From contig QPFY01000001.1 in NCBI GenBank assembly GCA_003665825.1, positions 489,001-553,000 on the forward strand: DNA of 64,000 nucleotides, read 5' to 3'. The translations under genes and the position numbers were made by a program. The notes under the pieces were generated by a model. That model was not told the origin of the DNA and did no database searches. It saw only the letters and a list, made by a program, of their open reading frames with translations. Shown here piece by piece: positions 9,889 to 20,484 of this stretch. Origin of the DNA: Microbotryum silenes-acaulis. Taxonomy: Eukaryota; Basidiomycota; Microbotryomycetes; Microbotryales; Microbotryaceae. Each line of letters opens with the position of its first letter. Position 1 is the stretch's first letter.

Positions 9889-10763
9889 GCATTTCAGATC
9901 CTCCGCTCGCTTGTCAACAGGGAACAATCCAATTAGGTTGAATGTCTCACCGCTAGTGAGTATGCCATCAACTCATTGGTCAATGTTAATAAGAGACTGA
10001 CGAGCATGTAATCCAACTGTCGAGAGAAGACAACGGTTGGTGCGCATCGCCAGGCTTCACTAAACAAATGCGCACTTCTAATCAAATAACCGATAGCCGC
10101 CTTCCTGCTAATCCTCATTCACAACACACCAACTATGTTTTGACGGCAAAGACCCCGTTTGAGCTTGTCCTGGGGTACACACCCACCCTCGCTCTGCTTG
10201 CCCCTGTCGAGGGTGACGAGGAGCTCCCATTGGTTGAGGAGCTGCTCGCACTTCGCTTCCAGTCATGCGAGGAGGCACGAGACCAACTCACTGTGTCCAA
10301 AGTTTGTCAAGCCGCCCAAGCCAACAAGGACCGCGCGGATGAACCTTCATGGGCCGTCGGGGACCTTGTGCTGCTTGACTCAAGTGACCGCAGGAAGCGC
10401 CGCGCAGCCAAGCTCATGGACCATTTTGATGGCCCTTATTGCATTGTTGCTGCGCAGCCAGAGATCTCCACGTACACCTTGCAACTTAGCAAGGACAATT
10501 CCGCGGTCCCGTTCTTTCACACGGGCAAGCTCAAGGCCTATCGCTCAAATCATTCAGAAATGTTCCCAAGCCAAGAACCCGCACGCCCGGGACCGGTGGA
10601 CGTAGGTGGAGAACCCGAGTGGGTCATTGAGGACATCGTCGATGAAAGGATCCGAGCGGGGAAGACTCAATATTTGGTCTTGTGGGTTTCATGGCCGTCG
10701 GATAGCAATTCATGGGAGCCTGCCGAGGCATTGGACCATTGGGAACATCGGAACAAGGAATGA
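9889..10763 (+). pseudogene. Integrase C-terminus and chromodomain of Gypsy B
   Basis: Resumes with AFQILRSLVNREQSN, then a TAG stop and a disturbed stretch around 9935-10130, then KTPFELVLGYTP, typical of the integrase end. It continues through the basic linker and GDLVLLDSSDRRKR (GPY/F-like module) to a C-terminal chromodomain, EWVIEDIVDERIRAGKTQYL with LVLWVSWPSDSNSWEP after it. Chromodomains of this type guide integration to methylated histone H3K9 heterochromatin in related fungal elements. The stop TGA at 10761-10763 lies just before the PPT and LTR-B. Confidence 0.8.
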
Positions 10764-10766
10764 GAG

Positions 10767-11000
10767 TGTAAGGCAAGGCCTTACGACGGGCCACAGGCAT
10801 TAGAAATAGATATTGCGCGCGCCTAGCTTCTTCAGCTCTCTCTTCATTGAGCTGACACCGGAAGCTAGGTGAGTACTGGGGGGTCTTAGCACTATCATAT
10901 CATCGAGCTGACACCAGAAGCTAGTTGTAATCCATATAACTTGCACCTGTCATCTTCGGTCACCAGTGAGGCTCCACTGTCCGAGACAGCATGCCTTTCA
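10767..11000 (+). repeat. LTR-B
   Basis: 234 bp, TGTAAGGCAAGG to ATGCCTTTCA. The interior has two copies of GAGCTGACACC-x-GAAGCTAG (near 10849 and 10905). Its last 40 bp resemble the LTR X end (ACCAGTGAGGCTC). It follows the Gypsy B chromodomain as a 3' LTR and also precedes the short internal region at 11001-11640, as a 5' LTR would. Confidence 0.7.
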
Positions 11001-11640
11001 CTAACACTTTTTTTTTGAAACCAAGAACTTGGCTGTATGACTCCGTCCTGACTCGATGTCAAAACCCCGGTGACGCATGGTACAGACCCGCTCAGCCGCT
11101 GCGAAGGAGAAAAAAACGAACCCGAATCAGAAGCAGAACACGAACTCGAACTCGACGACGCACGGGGCAGACCTGCTCCGCCGCCGCGAAGGACAAGACG
11201 AACCAGAACCGAACGAGATCTCGAACTAGAACCAAGACAGGAATTCTTCGAACTCAAACACGAACCAGAACCCCGCGACCCGGCCCCACAGCCGCTCCCG
11301 CCATCACCCCTGCCCAGCCCAGCCCAGCCCTGCGAAACGGCCTCAAACACCGTTACCGCCCCCCTGCGAGAAGGCTTCAACACCGCACCCGCCCCAGATA
11401 CCGATTGGAACAAGACAACAACCGAACGAAATCAGACCCAAATCGATCCGAACCAAACAAGAACAGACTCCTGAGCCAAATCAAACAAGAACGTAGCCCG
11501 ACCTGGACCAGATCGAACAAGAAAAGGACGCAACAGTTACAAACGAACCCGGAGGACTCTCAAGCGTTTCAGAGGCAGACAACAACGAACGATCCCTTCA
11601 TCAGAAGCTGGAGGAGGGAATTGATTCAAGGAGGGGTGAG
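11001..11640 (+). other. Internal region of a short LTR-flanked, non-autonomous element
   Basis: LTR-B is followed by CTAACAC and a run of nine T (the leader start seen after other Gypsy LTRs here), about 600 bp, then the purine tract AAGGAGGGGTGAG and a new LTR start TGTAAGGCGCTGC at 11641. A 134-codon frame (11070-11474) is rich in Glu, Pro, Arg and Thr, with local repeats of Glu-Leu or Glu-Pro; it has no protease, RT or integrase motif. The structure fits a LARD/TRIM-like element that borrows enzymes, or a deleted autonomous copy. Confidence 0.5.
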
Positions 11641-11653
11641 TGTAAGGCGCTGC

Positions 11654-13057
11654 TATCACGAAGGGCGAAGATAGGAGGGATGAGCCGGACGAAGGGGCTC
11701 GAGACGAGGGACAAGTCGAGAGATGTTCTAGGGACTTCTCAAGAGAGACGAGGACGAGGGACAAGTGCAAGGATGTGACCTTTGACGAGATTCCAGTTGC
11801 AGAAGGGAAGGAGAGAAGGAAGCTACGGAAATGGGAAACTAGACCAGAGGAGTTGGGGATGAGGTGGCGGGCTCAGGGAAAAAAGGCACGAGGATCACGT
11901 AATAGTGTTGAGGCTGAGGATCACGTAATAGAGCTTGGTTGATGATCACGTAACAGTCGGGGGCGAGAGGGTTGTGAGTGTGTAGTTGGAGGAGAGGAAA
12001 GCAGTGCAGGTGCCGAAGCGGGGAGAGGAGGTCCGAGGCGCAGGAAGGCCGAAGTCGCGCGGATGACATAGGTGCTGAGAGGCCGAAATTGGAGTGGTAA
12101 ACTCCCATTTGTGACAGTACCCCCGGGTTAAGCGTCGAGCTCCGCGAGATGTTGAATACGGTTGGCGCCAGGCTTGCGAGGTTTCGAGCGATGGAAGTCG
12201 AGGACGAGAGCATTGTCATCATCAAAATTGGAAGCATCAACCCACTCACGATCCTGAGGTCCATATCCAGTCCAATTGACGAAGTATTGAACCGAGCTCC
12301 GGTGAACGCGAGAGTCGAGGATCCTTTCGACGACAAAGGCTTCCTGGCCGTCAATGAGGTCGGGCGGTGGCGGCACAGGTTGCTGGCAAGAGGGCAGAGT
12401 GTTGGGGCGATAAGGTTCGAGGAGCAAGACATGGAAAACAGGATGAATGCGCATCGTCAAAGGGAGGTCCAACTCGTAGGCAACGGATGATGCGCTTGAT
12501 GACAAAAGGTCCGAGCTTGTTGGAGTCGAGCTTTGATGAAGGCCGAGTGGTGCGGATGTTGCGTCGATTGAGCATGACTTGTTGACCGAGCGCAAGAGGA
12601 GGTGTGGGAGCACGACGAAAATTGGCGTAGCGAGCATGAGACTCCTGAGAACGACGAATCTGATCTTGTGCAAGTTGTTGGGCATTGCAAAGACCGGCAA
12701 GATGTTGTCAAACGTCTGGAACAGGAGTCTCCTGGAGGGTGACTTCAAGCCTTGGGTGATAACCGCGAGAGGCGAAGAAAGGAGTCATCCCTATGCTCAA
12801 GTGAAAGGAATTGTTGTAGGAGAACTCAGCTAGGGGGAGCAAATCATGCCAATTGTCTTGATGGTAATCGCAGAAGTGGCGTAGGTAGTGCTTGAGGATC
12901 TGATTGGTTTGTTCCGTTTGGCCGTCTGATTTGGGGTGGAACGCGGTAGACAGGTTGGGTCAAATGTCGAGCATCTTGAGGAACTTGGTCCACCAAGATG
13001 AGGTGAAAGTTGTTCCGCGGTCGGATACGATGTTGCCAGGTAGGCCATGTGTGAGGT
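11654..13057 (-). mobile_element. Gypsy C2: chromodomain retrotransposon, 5' part missing
   Basis: Minus-strand element with 3' LTR 11654-12116 (463 bp, starts TGTCACAAATGG, ends GTGATA), PPT CCCGGGGGTAC next to it, chromodomain and integrase. Gag, protease, RT and the 5' LTR are absent. GCTGC occurs at both outer edges (11649-11653, 13058-13062). A third trace of the family lies at 37540-37703. Confidence 0.7.
12117..13049 (-). pseudogene. Integrase core and chromodomain of Gypsy C2
   Basis: On minus: [20 protein letters not shown] with the second catalytic Asp, a TGA, then [16 protein letters not shown] with the catalytic Glu, and [11 protein letters not shown]. Then, in shifted frame, the GPY/F-like segment ([11 protein letters not shown]), and the chromodomain [20 protein letters not shown] with FVNWTGYG after it. 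The stretch is broken by at least one stop and one frameshift. The first catalytic Asp region is lost at the right-hand breakpoint. Confidence 0.75.
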
Positions 13058-13133
13058 GCTGCTCCGCTTACGCCTCACGACAACTCAAGCCAACCTCAGT
13101 GGCCTAAGCTTTACTTGCGCGCAGCGCCACGGG

Positions 13134-13317
13134 TTTCAGGAATCTGAAGCCGAGGCACGAGAGCCGAAGATGATAGTAAAGATAGTTGGAGAAAGATGAG
13201 AAGCGCTAAATGAGCGCGCGCCTGGCAGGATCGAGACGCGCGAGGCGACTAATATCAACAACTAGTAACTAATCATAATTGGGAATACGAGTGGGATGAA
13301 ACAGCAATATATTGACA
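13134..13317 (-). repeat. 3' LTR of Copia D
   Basis: 184 bp. On minus TGTCAATATATTG to TTCCTGAAA. Next to it on the internal side is the purine tract of seven G, the expected plus-strand primer. Confidence 0.9.
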
Positions 13318-13330
13318 CCCCCCCGTGCTG

Positions 13331-16300
13331 TCATACCACTGCACCTCGCAAACCCAAATTCTCCCGATGGAAGATGAACGGTTTGGGACCCAAGGCTTTG
13401 GTGAAGATATTGGCAAACATGTTGCCAGTGGCGATGTAGCGGACCTCGATCTCTTTCTCAGCTACCCTCTCGCGGACGTAATGTTCCGAGATGCGAACGT
13501 GACGAGACCCCTGATGGTTGGTCGGGTGCTGCGCAAGAGCCAGCGAACCTTGGTTGTCACCGTAGAGTACGACGGGACCGGAGACCGGAGCGCCAAGTTC
13601 GGCCAGGAGTTCGCTCAGGTGGATGGCATCACCGCTTGTGTACGAAAGAGAGAGGTACTCTGCGTCGGTAGTGGACTTGGCGACCCTGTGCTCGCGTTTG
13701 GAGCACCAAGCGATCGCGGCTCCAGACAAGATGAACGCGTAGCCCATGGTCGATCGCGAAGTCGTTAGACAGGCTCCCCAGTTCGCGTCCGAGTAGCCAT
13801 GGAGTGGTTGGCTGGTCTTGCGATAGGTGAGCCCCAAGTCCAGCGTGCCTTTGATGTAGCGGAGGACCTGCTTGATGGCTGTCCAATGCTCCGGGCCGGG
13901 CTGCTGGGAGAAGCGAGCGAGGTAGCTGACCACGAAGGCGAGGTCCGGACGAGTTCCGACTGCGGCGTACATCAACGAACCGATGGCTTGCAAGTAGCGC
14001 GTACGATCCTGAGGGGTGGCTGCCAAGTCCTCGAAGTCAAGGACGACACCTGGCTGCATTGGAATACTTGCCGGCTTGGCATTGGTGAATTGGAACCTGG
14101 CAAGGATGTCCCGAAGGTAGCGCTCTTGTGAGAGCGTGATAGTGCCGTCTTGTCCACGTTTGACTTGGATGCCTAGGATATATTCGGCAGGTCCGAGACG
14201 TTTGATGCCGTATGCGAGTTCCAGCGCGTCAAGCACCCGGTCGATCTTGGCGGTAGAGGGACCAACCAAAAGCAAGTCGTCGACGTACAAGGCAATGTAG
14301 TAAGAGTGCCCGTCTTGTTCGCGGCGGTAGATACAGATGTCGGACCTGGTGGGGACGTATCCGAGGGACCGCAGAGTCGAGTCGATCTCAGCGTTCCAGA
14401 TGGTGCCAGCCTGGTGAAGGCCGTAGATGGATTTGGACAGCTTGAGGATCTTGCCGGGCAGGTTGATGCCCTGAGGGACGCGCATGTAGAGGCTTGTCAA
14501 GTTTGCCGTGTAGGTACGCCTTGTTGACGTCGGCCTGATGGACGTGATAGCCGTTGGCCGCGGCGAGTGCGATGAGGGCTCGAATGGACGTGAATTTGAC
14601 GACAGGGGCGTAGTTCTTCTCGAAGTCAAGACCAGGGCGTTGAGCACATCCGTGAGCGACGAGTCGGGCCTTGTGAGCGGTGATGTCGCCATGCTGGTTG
14701 CGTTTAGTCCGGAACACCCAGCCCGACCGCAGGAGGATCTCACCCGCGGGGAGCTCACAGGATTCGACGATTTCGAAGACCTCGTAATCATTCAGAAGCG
14801 AATCGAATTCATCCTGTGCCGGAGCGCCCCAAATGTCCTCTTGTCCCGATCGAATGATGTCGCCCCAATTTGCCGGATCGCGAACAACTGACAAGTCGTG
14901 ATCTGCGAAGCCGGCCTTGGTGGATGCGAAGGCAAGGAGCAGGCTCTTGAAAGAGGCGGTGGGTCCGTCGGGGCCGTCGACTAGCTGTTCCCGCGTGATC
15001 ATGGTGGGAACGAGCTGGCGGCGAGTCCGGGGGCCATCAATGATGTTTCGAACGTCGACCTCACCGTACTTCCCTGGATCGGGACCAACCTTGGCGACGT
15101 CGCCATACTCCCAAGTCGGCTTGACTTTGGCGAGTGGAGCTGGATCCGGAGGTGGTTGCGGCAGGTTCACGGCTGACTCCGTCGTTGCGCTCGTGGTCGA
15201 TGAGGCGTCATCGTTGTCGGCCGAGCTGGTGGAAGCCGGCGCCGCGGGTGCCTCGACAGGCGTTGGGGCCGGTGGCCGTGGGGGAGGCTCGACAGGTGGC
15301 GGCTGGGGGCAGTAACCCGGGATGGACGGCTGCGCCACGCAGGTTGGTGCGGTCGTGAAGGGGAACTCGGTTTCAACGAACGTCACATTTCGGCTCAGAC
15401 TCACACGCATCGAGGAGGGGTCAAGAAGACGCCAGGCTTTCGCGTGTCGATCGTACCCGACGAAGACCAGAGCGATCCCTTTTGGGTCAAGTTTGTCCCG
15501 TCGGTGAGCCGGCACGGTGGCCCAGGCGCGACAACCGAATGCCCGAAGACCCTCCACGCCTGGTGTGGCGCCCGACCAACGACTGTTTGGGATGCCTCCA
15601 CCGAGAGCCGCGTGAGGCGATAGGTTCTTGACGTGAATGTAACACATGGCAGCCTCGTCCCAGCACGATCGTGGGAGTCCCGAGTGAGACAGGAGAGCCA
15701 GGGTGCCCTCCACGATCGACCGATTGGCTCGCTCAGCCCGACCGTTTTGCTCGGGCGTGTACGGTATGGTCAATTCGCGACAAATTCCGCGGGCCACGCA
15801 ATAGCCGTTGAAAGCGGTAGAGACATACTTGCCCCCGTTGTCCGAGCGAAGTGTTTTGACCCTGCGACCCGTGGCGTTTTCGATCTCCAGAAGCCAATCC
15901 TTGAATGTCTGGAGGACCTCGCTCTTGTGCCCGATGGGGTAAACCCAAGTCTTCCTCGAGAAGTCGTCGATGAACGTGACGAGGTATCGCTTATGGCCGA
16001 AGGATTCCTCGGGGAAAGATAAGACATCCGAGTGCACCAAGGCAAGCGGTTCCACTGCATGCGACGACGAAGAGGGGAAAGGCAAACGATGGGCTTTGGA
16101 GGCAAGGCAGGCGTTGCAAGACAAGTCTACGCACTCGAAGTCACTATAGGGCCAATCCAAACCCTCCACCTGGCCAGAGGCCGCCAGTTTTTTAAGTGTC
16201 TGGACAGAGGCGTGGCCGTAGCGGCGGTGAAGGGTAAGTAAAGGTAGCCTAGAGGACTTGGTGGAGACGAGCGCGGGTAGCGCACCTTTGCTGCCAGCGT

Positions 16301-17478
16301 GGACTGAAGCGTTGAGTTTGTAAACGCGGGACGCGATGGCTGATGCTGTGGCGATGCACCCTTGCGGCGTGCTGAGCTCGACGTGTCCGTGTTCGAAGGT
16401 GATGCGAACACCTTTGCGGTCGAAGGCCCGGACCGAGATGAGGTTGGCAGGGCTCTCGGGAGCGTAGATCACGTCGTTGAGGGTGAACTTGGTACCAGTA
16501 TCGGAGACGAGCTTGACCGAGCCGATTCCCGAGGCCCTCACCGTTCCCCCTAGACCATGCAGGACTTGCTGGGTAGGAGAAAGGAGACCGTCAAAGAAGG
16601 ACGCATTGTTGACGACGTGGCACGCCGACGCCGAGTCCAGCAGAAGGACGTCGGGTTGTCCGATGTTGACGAACGTGGCAGAAGAAAAGAAGGACAAGTC
16701 TTGATCCTTGGACGCTTCTGGGGCGGCCACGAACGTGGTTGTAGTCGATGATGATGAGCCTTGGAGTGCCTTCATGGCGTTCTTGAGCTCGATGTACTTG
16801 GCTCGCTTGCGCGAGTCCGGACACTTGTCGAGCCAGTGTTTGCCTTGACCGCAAGCCGGGCAGTTGCTCGGGGCAGGACCAGACCGATCCCATTTCCCCT
16901 TTTTGCCGGGAGCAGCGCTTGTGGTCGGCGCGACCGCCTTCGCTACGAGGGCCGGGTTTGAGTGTCGTTGCGCAACGTTCGAGCGACAGTCTCCATCGAA
17001 GCGAAGATGTGTTCGACATGCGGCAGCTTGTTGTCGTGAACTTTCATCGCGTAGAATGTCGTGCGCCAGCCATCGAAGACGTGAGGCAAGTCGTCAAGGG
17101 CCCGGGCTGTGATGGCCTGTTCCAAGTCGAGCTGGGCCATTCGAAGGTGGTTGACGAGAACCATGGCTCGATTCGTCCAAGCGTTGAAACCAGCCCAAGT
17201 GGGCGGGCATGGTGGCATGCTAAAATAGTCCTTGATCAGCGCCGAGTACGCTTGGGCATCGCTGGGGGTAGGAGCTGACGCATGGAGAATGCGTCGTCGT
17301 CCCGTGCGGGGCGCTGGTTCCTGATCAGCTCGTCGAATTGCTCTTTAGTGAGCGTGACGGAGGTAGCGGAGGCGACGTCGTTGGTATGGATCGACGTTGA
17401 TGATGGTGGTGGAGGCGTTGATGCCATGTCACCGTGGACGTCGAGGTCGCCCGCCGCTGATAGGCTAGGTGGGCTCAT
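13331..17478 (-). pseudogene. Gag-Pol of Copia D, frameshifted
   Basis: On minus, gag begins near 17478 ([10 protein letters not shown]) and shifts frame near 17280; the capsid-like stretch ([20 protein letters not shown]) continues to about 16943. A zinc knuckle [14 protein letters not shown] follows near 16870. Pol: protease [12 protein letters not shown], where the canonical D-S-G is D-S-A; GAG-pre-integrase [12 protein letters not shown]; integrase [48 protein letters not shown], then a one-base shift near 14515, then YVDDLLLVG and RNase H YSDANWG. The altered protease motif and at least three frameshifts make it inactive, although Pol is otherwise well kept. Confidence 0.85.
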
Positions 17479-17482
17479 AATC

Positions 17483-17681
17483 TTTCAGGAATCTGAAGCC
17501 GAGGCACGATACGCATAAGCACGAGAGCCGAAGATGATAGTAAAGATAGTTGGAGAAAGATGAGAAGCGCTAAATGAGTGCGCGCCTGGCAGGATCAAGA
17601 CGCGCGAGGCGACTAATATCAACAACTAGTAACTAATCATAATCGGGAATACGAGTGGGATGAAACAGCAATATATTGACA
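17483..17681 (-). repeat. 5' LTR of Copia D with adjacent half-tRNA primer site
   Basis: 199 bp. Directly downstream on minus (17482 to about 17470) is ATTATGAGCCCACC, whose TTATGAGCCC matches the complement of the initiator tRNA-Met anticodon loop (CUCAUAA) and 3' side. This is the copia-type internal primer site, not the 3'-end type. Confidence 0.8.
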
Positions 17682-17801
17682 ACGGGCACCTCTTGACCTT
17701 AGTCCTTTTGGTAGTCTTTCTTCGCCTGCAAATTACACCGTTTGATCCTTTCTGTTTGGATTCAGAATCAGTGAGGCTTGAGAGCAATCTCGTGCCTTTC
17801 A

Positions 17802-19213
17802 CTGTTCCACTTCCTTGTTCTCCTGTCCCGCATCCTCGTCCTCGTGTCCATCCTCAATCTCGAGCCCCACGAAACGGTTCCGCGATTCGAGCGTGTCGGT
17901 TCCGAGGGATCGGCCAGCGGCAACCGCCTTGAAAAAGGTATTGGTGTTGGTGGTGGTGGTGGTGACGGCGGTGTTGTTGGTGTTGACTTCTTCCTCCTCC
18001 CCAATCCATCCTTCTTCCGCTCCCACTCCTTTCCTGACCAGTGCCTTGACCTCCTTGCGCTTCCTCTCCTGCACCACGGGGCACTTTTCCACGTGACCCA
18101 CAAAATGGCAGCGCACGCAGGCCGCCTCCTTTTCGTAGTTGTGGCGGATGGCGGTGATGTCAATTCCACGCGTGCACAAATCCATCCTCGAAGGTAGAAT
18201 GTCCCTGAGGATGGTGGTGGGGGGTTGAAACAAGGTTGGGTCATCAAAGTGCACAAAGGCCGAGAAGTCACCGACCGTGTGGGCGTAGGCGGTGGCGTTG
18301 TCGACCGCAATGACTCGGAGAACCTGTATGAGCTGGCACTGGTAGCCCTTGTTGCGCAGGTGTTGAACCACGGATTGAAAGGCGGTAACGATCTCCTTGG
18401 AAGGCACCCCAGAGACACCGATATTGATCCTCAACTTGACCATGTTGCAGTGGAAGTGGTGCGCTTTGGCGAAGCGAGCCTTGGCCAAGTGCCAGGTGAG
18501 CACGGGGGGCGTCGCAAGCGCCGCGTTACGTGCGTCGGCCGGTGCGAACCCGACCGTAATGCGATGGTGGATGACACCAGCGCACAGGTTGGTGGAGTGT
18601 TGTAGACCGATGATCTGAGGCATAAAGGCTTCGAATCCTTCGGGGAATGGGACGCCGGTGTCGAAGCAGATTGGAGTGTCGGGCGACAGCAGACTTCGGA
18701 CGCATGCAACAAGGTCCCCTTTGTCCTTGGCGGAGGGCCTGGACAAGCTCTGGTGGGACAAGGTAACTTCAACAGCATGAGTGAAGGGGTTGAAAATGTT
18801 TCGGGTGGCGTGCAATGCCAAAAATTTTAGCAATGTGGCTGTAGTGGTCGGGTAGTCGTTGGTGGCGAAGATGGCTTGCACCCAGCGGTCCGGGCGATTG
18901 CCGGGTACAGCCTGTATAGCTGCCATGATGCCGGGTAAGGCCTTGTAACGCATGTTCCGTTGTCCTTGCTGCTCAGGGGTCTGCTGGAATGTTTGAGACT
19001 TTGCCGCGGCGTAGTTCGGTTTGGCGGCGGCGGGACTTGTGACTTGATTCGTCCCGTTCGGGACGGTAGGCGGGGCGGACGCCGGTGGTGGCGACTGGGG
19101 GTCGTCATGATGTAGCAGTTGCAGTTGTATCACTTGTACTAGTAGTTGAAGAAGCATGGGGTTGAGCGGTTTCGAAAGTGAAGTGAAGTGAAGTGATTTT
19201 TTTTTGTAGAACC
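17802..19213 (-). pseudogene. LINE L1: ORF1 only, cut by LTR X2
   Basis: Minus-strand ORF1 of a non-LTR retrotransposon, closely related to that of L2 (36950-34716). Shared blocks: PNYAAA, AVPGNRPDRWVQAI, VEVTLSHQS, DLVACVRSLLSP, LPSRMDLCTRGI. A zinc knuckle, CVRCHFVGHVEKC (C-x2-C-x4-H-x4-C), follows, then a charged tail. ORF1 proteins of this kind bind element RNA. The frame is open from about 19160 to the junction at 17802, where the LTR X2 end supplies the stop; ORF2 is missing. The 5' edge is taken as a run of nine T (plus strand) near 19205, a feature also at the L2 5' end. Confidence 0.8.
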
Positions 19214-19588
19214 ATGCCTCACATTGCAGCGTCCAACTGTCAGCCAACATACCAAACCAAGTACTGAAACTAATGAGGGTTGCGCCAGGCTAATAACAAA
19301 CTATGCGCATATATTGCGTTGGCTGGCCAAGTCAACCAATTCGAAACTTGGAATTCAAGTTGCTTAGCCCCATAGTTGCCCTTTCCTTCTTCCCCGATTT
19401 GAAGTAAGGGATTTGAAACCACCTTGAGGCCATGGGGGAATCAAATGGTCCACTCCGAGGGAGTGTAACGAAAATTGAAATTGCGATTGCGGATCTTGAA
19501 GAGTATTGAGGATTTGCTTGAGGGGAATTGGGGAATTGTATTGACAATAGTTGAAGGGGAGGGCACCCTTCTTTGCATGAAGTGCCCC
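19214..19588. other. Unassigned spacer
   Basis: About 375 bp between the L1 5' edge and the tRNA-like sequence. I see no coding region, LTR termini or copy of it elsewhere in the window. Confidence 0.5.
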
Positions 19589-19674
19589 TCTCTCTAGGCA
19601 GGATTCGAACCCACGACCTCTGTGCCCCCAGAGGAATACCAGCAGGATGTGCTAAACCACTGCACTATTGAGAG
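19589..19674 (-). tRNA. tRNA-like sequence, degenerate, identity unresolved
   Basis: On minus: TAGTGCAGTGG matches the Pol III A box (TRGYNNARNNG) and forms a D arm GTGC...GCAC. GGTTCGAATCC matches the B box and lies in a T arm. Ends CTCTCAA and TAGAGAG can pair as an acceptor stem with one mismatch. Between them the anticodon region does not fold cleanly. Positions 34-36 would read GGT (Thr) with a roughly 14-nt intron, giving a weak stem. Best read as a tRNA pseudogene or tRNA-derived SINE head; a functional tRNA is unlikely. Confidence 0.4.
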
Positions 19675-19702
19675 AGAGAGTGATTTTTTTTTTTTTTTTT
19701 TT

Positions 19703-20484
19703 GGACTGGGGCTCATAAATTGCAATCCTTCGGGTTGGCTGGGACCGCTACAAAAAGAGCTAAAAGAGGTTATAAAGCAACGACGGCAAGCAGTTGGGTG
19801 AAAGTCAAACCCCTGCGCAGATCAAAACCCGCGGAGCACCTAACGCGGACTCCAACAGGCGGTGAGTACTGCTGCCGCTTCACGTCCCAAGAGTGGGAGC
19901 GAAGATACTCGAAAACCAGGCAAGAGCGCCTAGAGAAAGAAAGGGGGAGAATATACAAAAAGTCACGACTGGAAACGCGAAGAACCAGGAATACTAAGAC
20001 AGAGAGGAGAGGAGGAGGAGGGGAACACACCCGAGGGGCCAAGGGAGGGGGTCGAAGCCAGAGGTAGAGGTCCCCAGGGACTAACAGGCCGCAGCCAAGC
20101 CCCAGCTACTCGTCACCCCGACAGCGCCTGATGCCCTCCCTTGGCTGAGTCTCGAGTGCTGGCTGTTGAGCCGTCGGGGCCGAGCGAACAACGATCCAAT
20201 ACAACGAAACGGGCCTTGCCTTGATGCGAGGATATTGACCAAGAACGAGCGACCTTTCTTCCCGAGCCATGCCGTAGATCTTGACCAACGCGAACGAACG
20301 AACCATTCGACAGAATCCAACACACGGCTTAGGAGTAAAAGGAGAAGTGGCTGAAGCGTAGTCAACAACTGAGCAACAGGAACGAGAAGAGGAAGGGAAG
20401 GGAAAGGAGAGGGGAGAACTTCACAAAGCCTCCAACGCAAAGACGATCGACCGGGCTTGCCGATCCATCCAAGAATGAAGACCG
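19703..20484 (-). other. 3' untranslated region of LINE L3
   Basis: About 780 bp between the ORF2 stop and the poly(A) tract. Open frames here have no recognisable motif and compositional signs of chance (Arg- and Ser-rich). No second copy is visible in the window. Confidence 0.5.

Larger units (their letters stand above)
7717..11000 (+). mobile_element. Gypsy B: chromodomain retrotransposon, deleted and twice interrupted
   Basis: LTR X1, about 30 bp of leader, then directly the end of reverse transcriptase, RNase H, integrase, chromodomain, a purine tract (AAGGAATGAGAG) and LTR-B. Gag, protease and the RT palm are deleted. Two later insertions with clean 5-bp target duplications split it: a 150-bp solo LTR inside RNase H and a 425-bp solo LTR inside integrase. 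LTR X1 and LTR-B share both ends (TGTAAGG and GTGCCTTTCA or ATGCCTTTCA) but differ in the middle, so they may not be an original pair. Confidence 0.75.
13134..17681 (-). mobile_element. Copia D: Ty1/Copia element with paired LTRs, TSD ACGGG
   Basis: Complete in outline: 5' LTR 17483-17681, 3' LTR 13134-13317, TSD ACGGG on both sides (13129-13133, 17682-17686), PPT of seven G on minus (13318-13324). LTRs start TGTCAATATATTG and end CCTGAAA. They differ by a 15-bp insertion in the 5' copy (ATACGCATAAGCACG, near 17509) and about three substitutions, so insertion was fairly recent. The coding region nevertheless has several frameshifts. It sits inside LTR X2 and is therefore younger than that LTR. 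Confidence 0.9.
11641..17801 (+). repeat. LTR X2, split in three pieces by two elements
   Basis: Pieces: 11641-11653 (TGTAAGGCGCTGC), then Gypsy C2 with GCTGC repeated at 13058-13062, then 13058-13133, then Copia D with ACGGG repeated at 13129-13133 and 17682-17686, then 17687-17801 ending CTTTCA. Joined, the pieces follow LTR X1 from end to end. A caveat: the bases just left of 13058 (TGTGAGGT from 13050) also resemble an LTR X start, so a separate LTR beginning at 13050 is an alternative reading. Confidence 0.65.

Noticed and set aside
10991..11674. 227-codon Arg/Thr-rich frame
   Set aside because: It overlaps in another frame the Glu/Pro-rich frame of the same repetitive DNA and runs into the next LTR; its composition reflects the repeat, not a gene.
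19589..19674. A functional tRNA-Thr with anticodon GGT
   Set aside because: The anticodon stem has a mismatch and a wobble pair, GGT is not a normal nuclear Thr anticodon in eukaryotes, and the acceptor and T-arm spacing is irregular; recorded only as tRNA-like.
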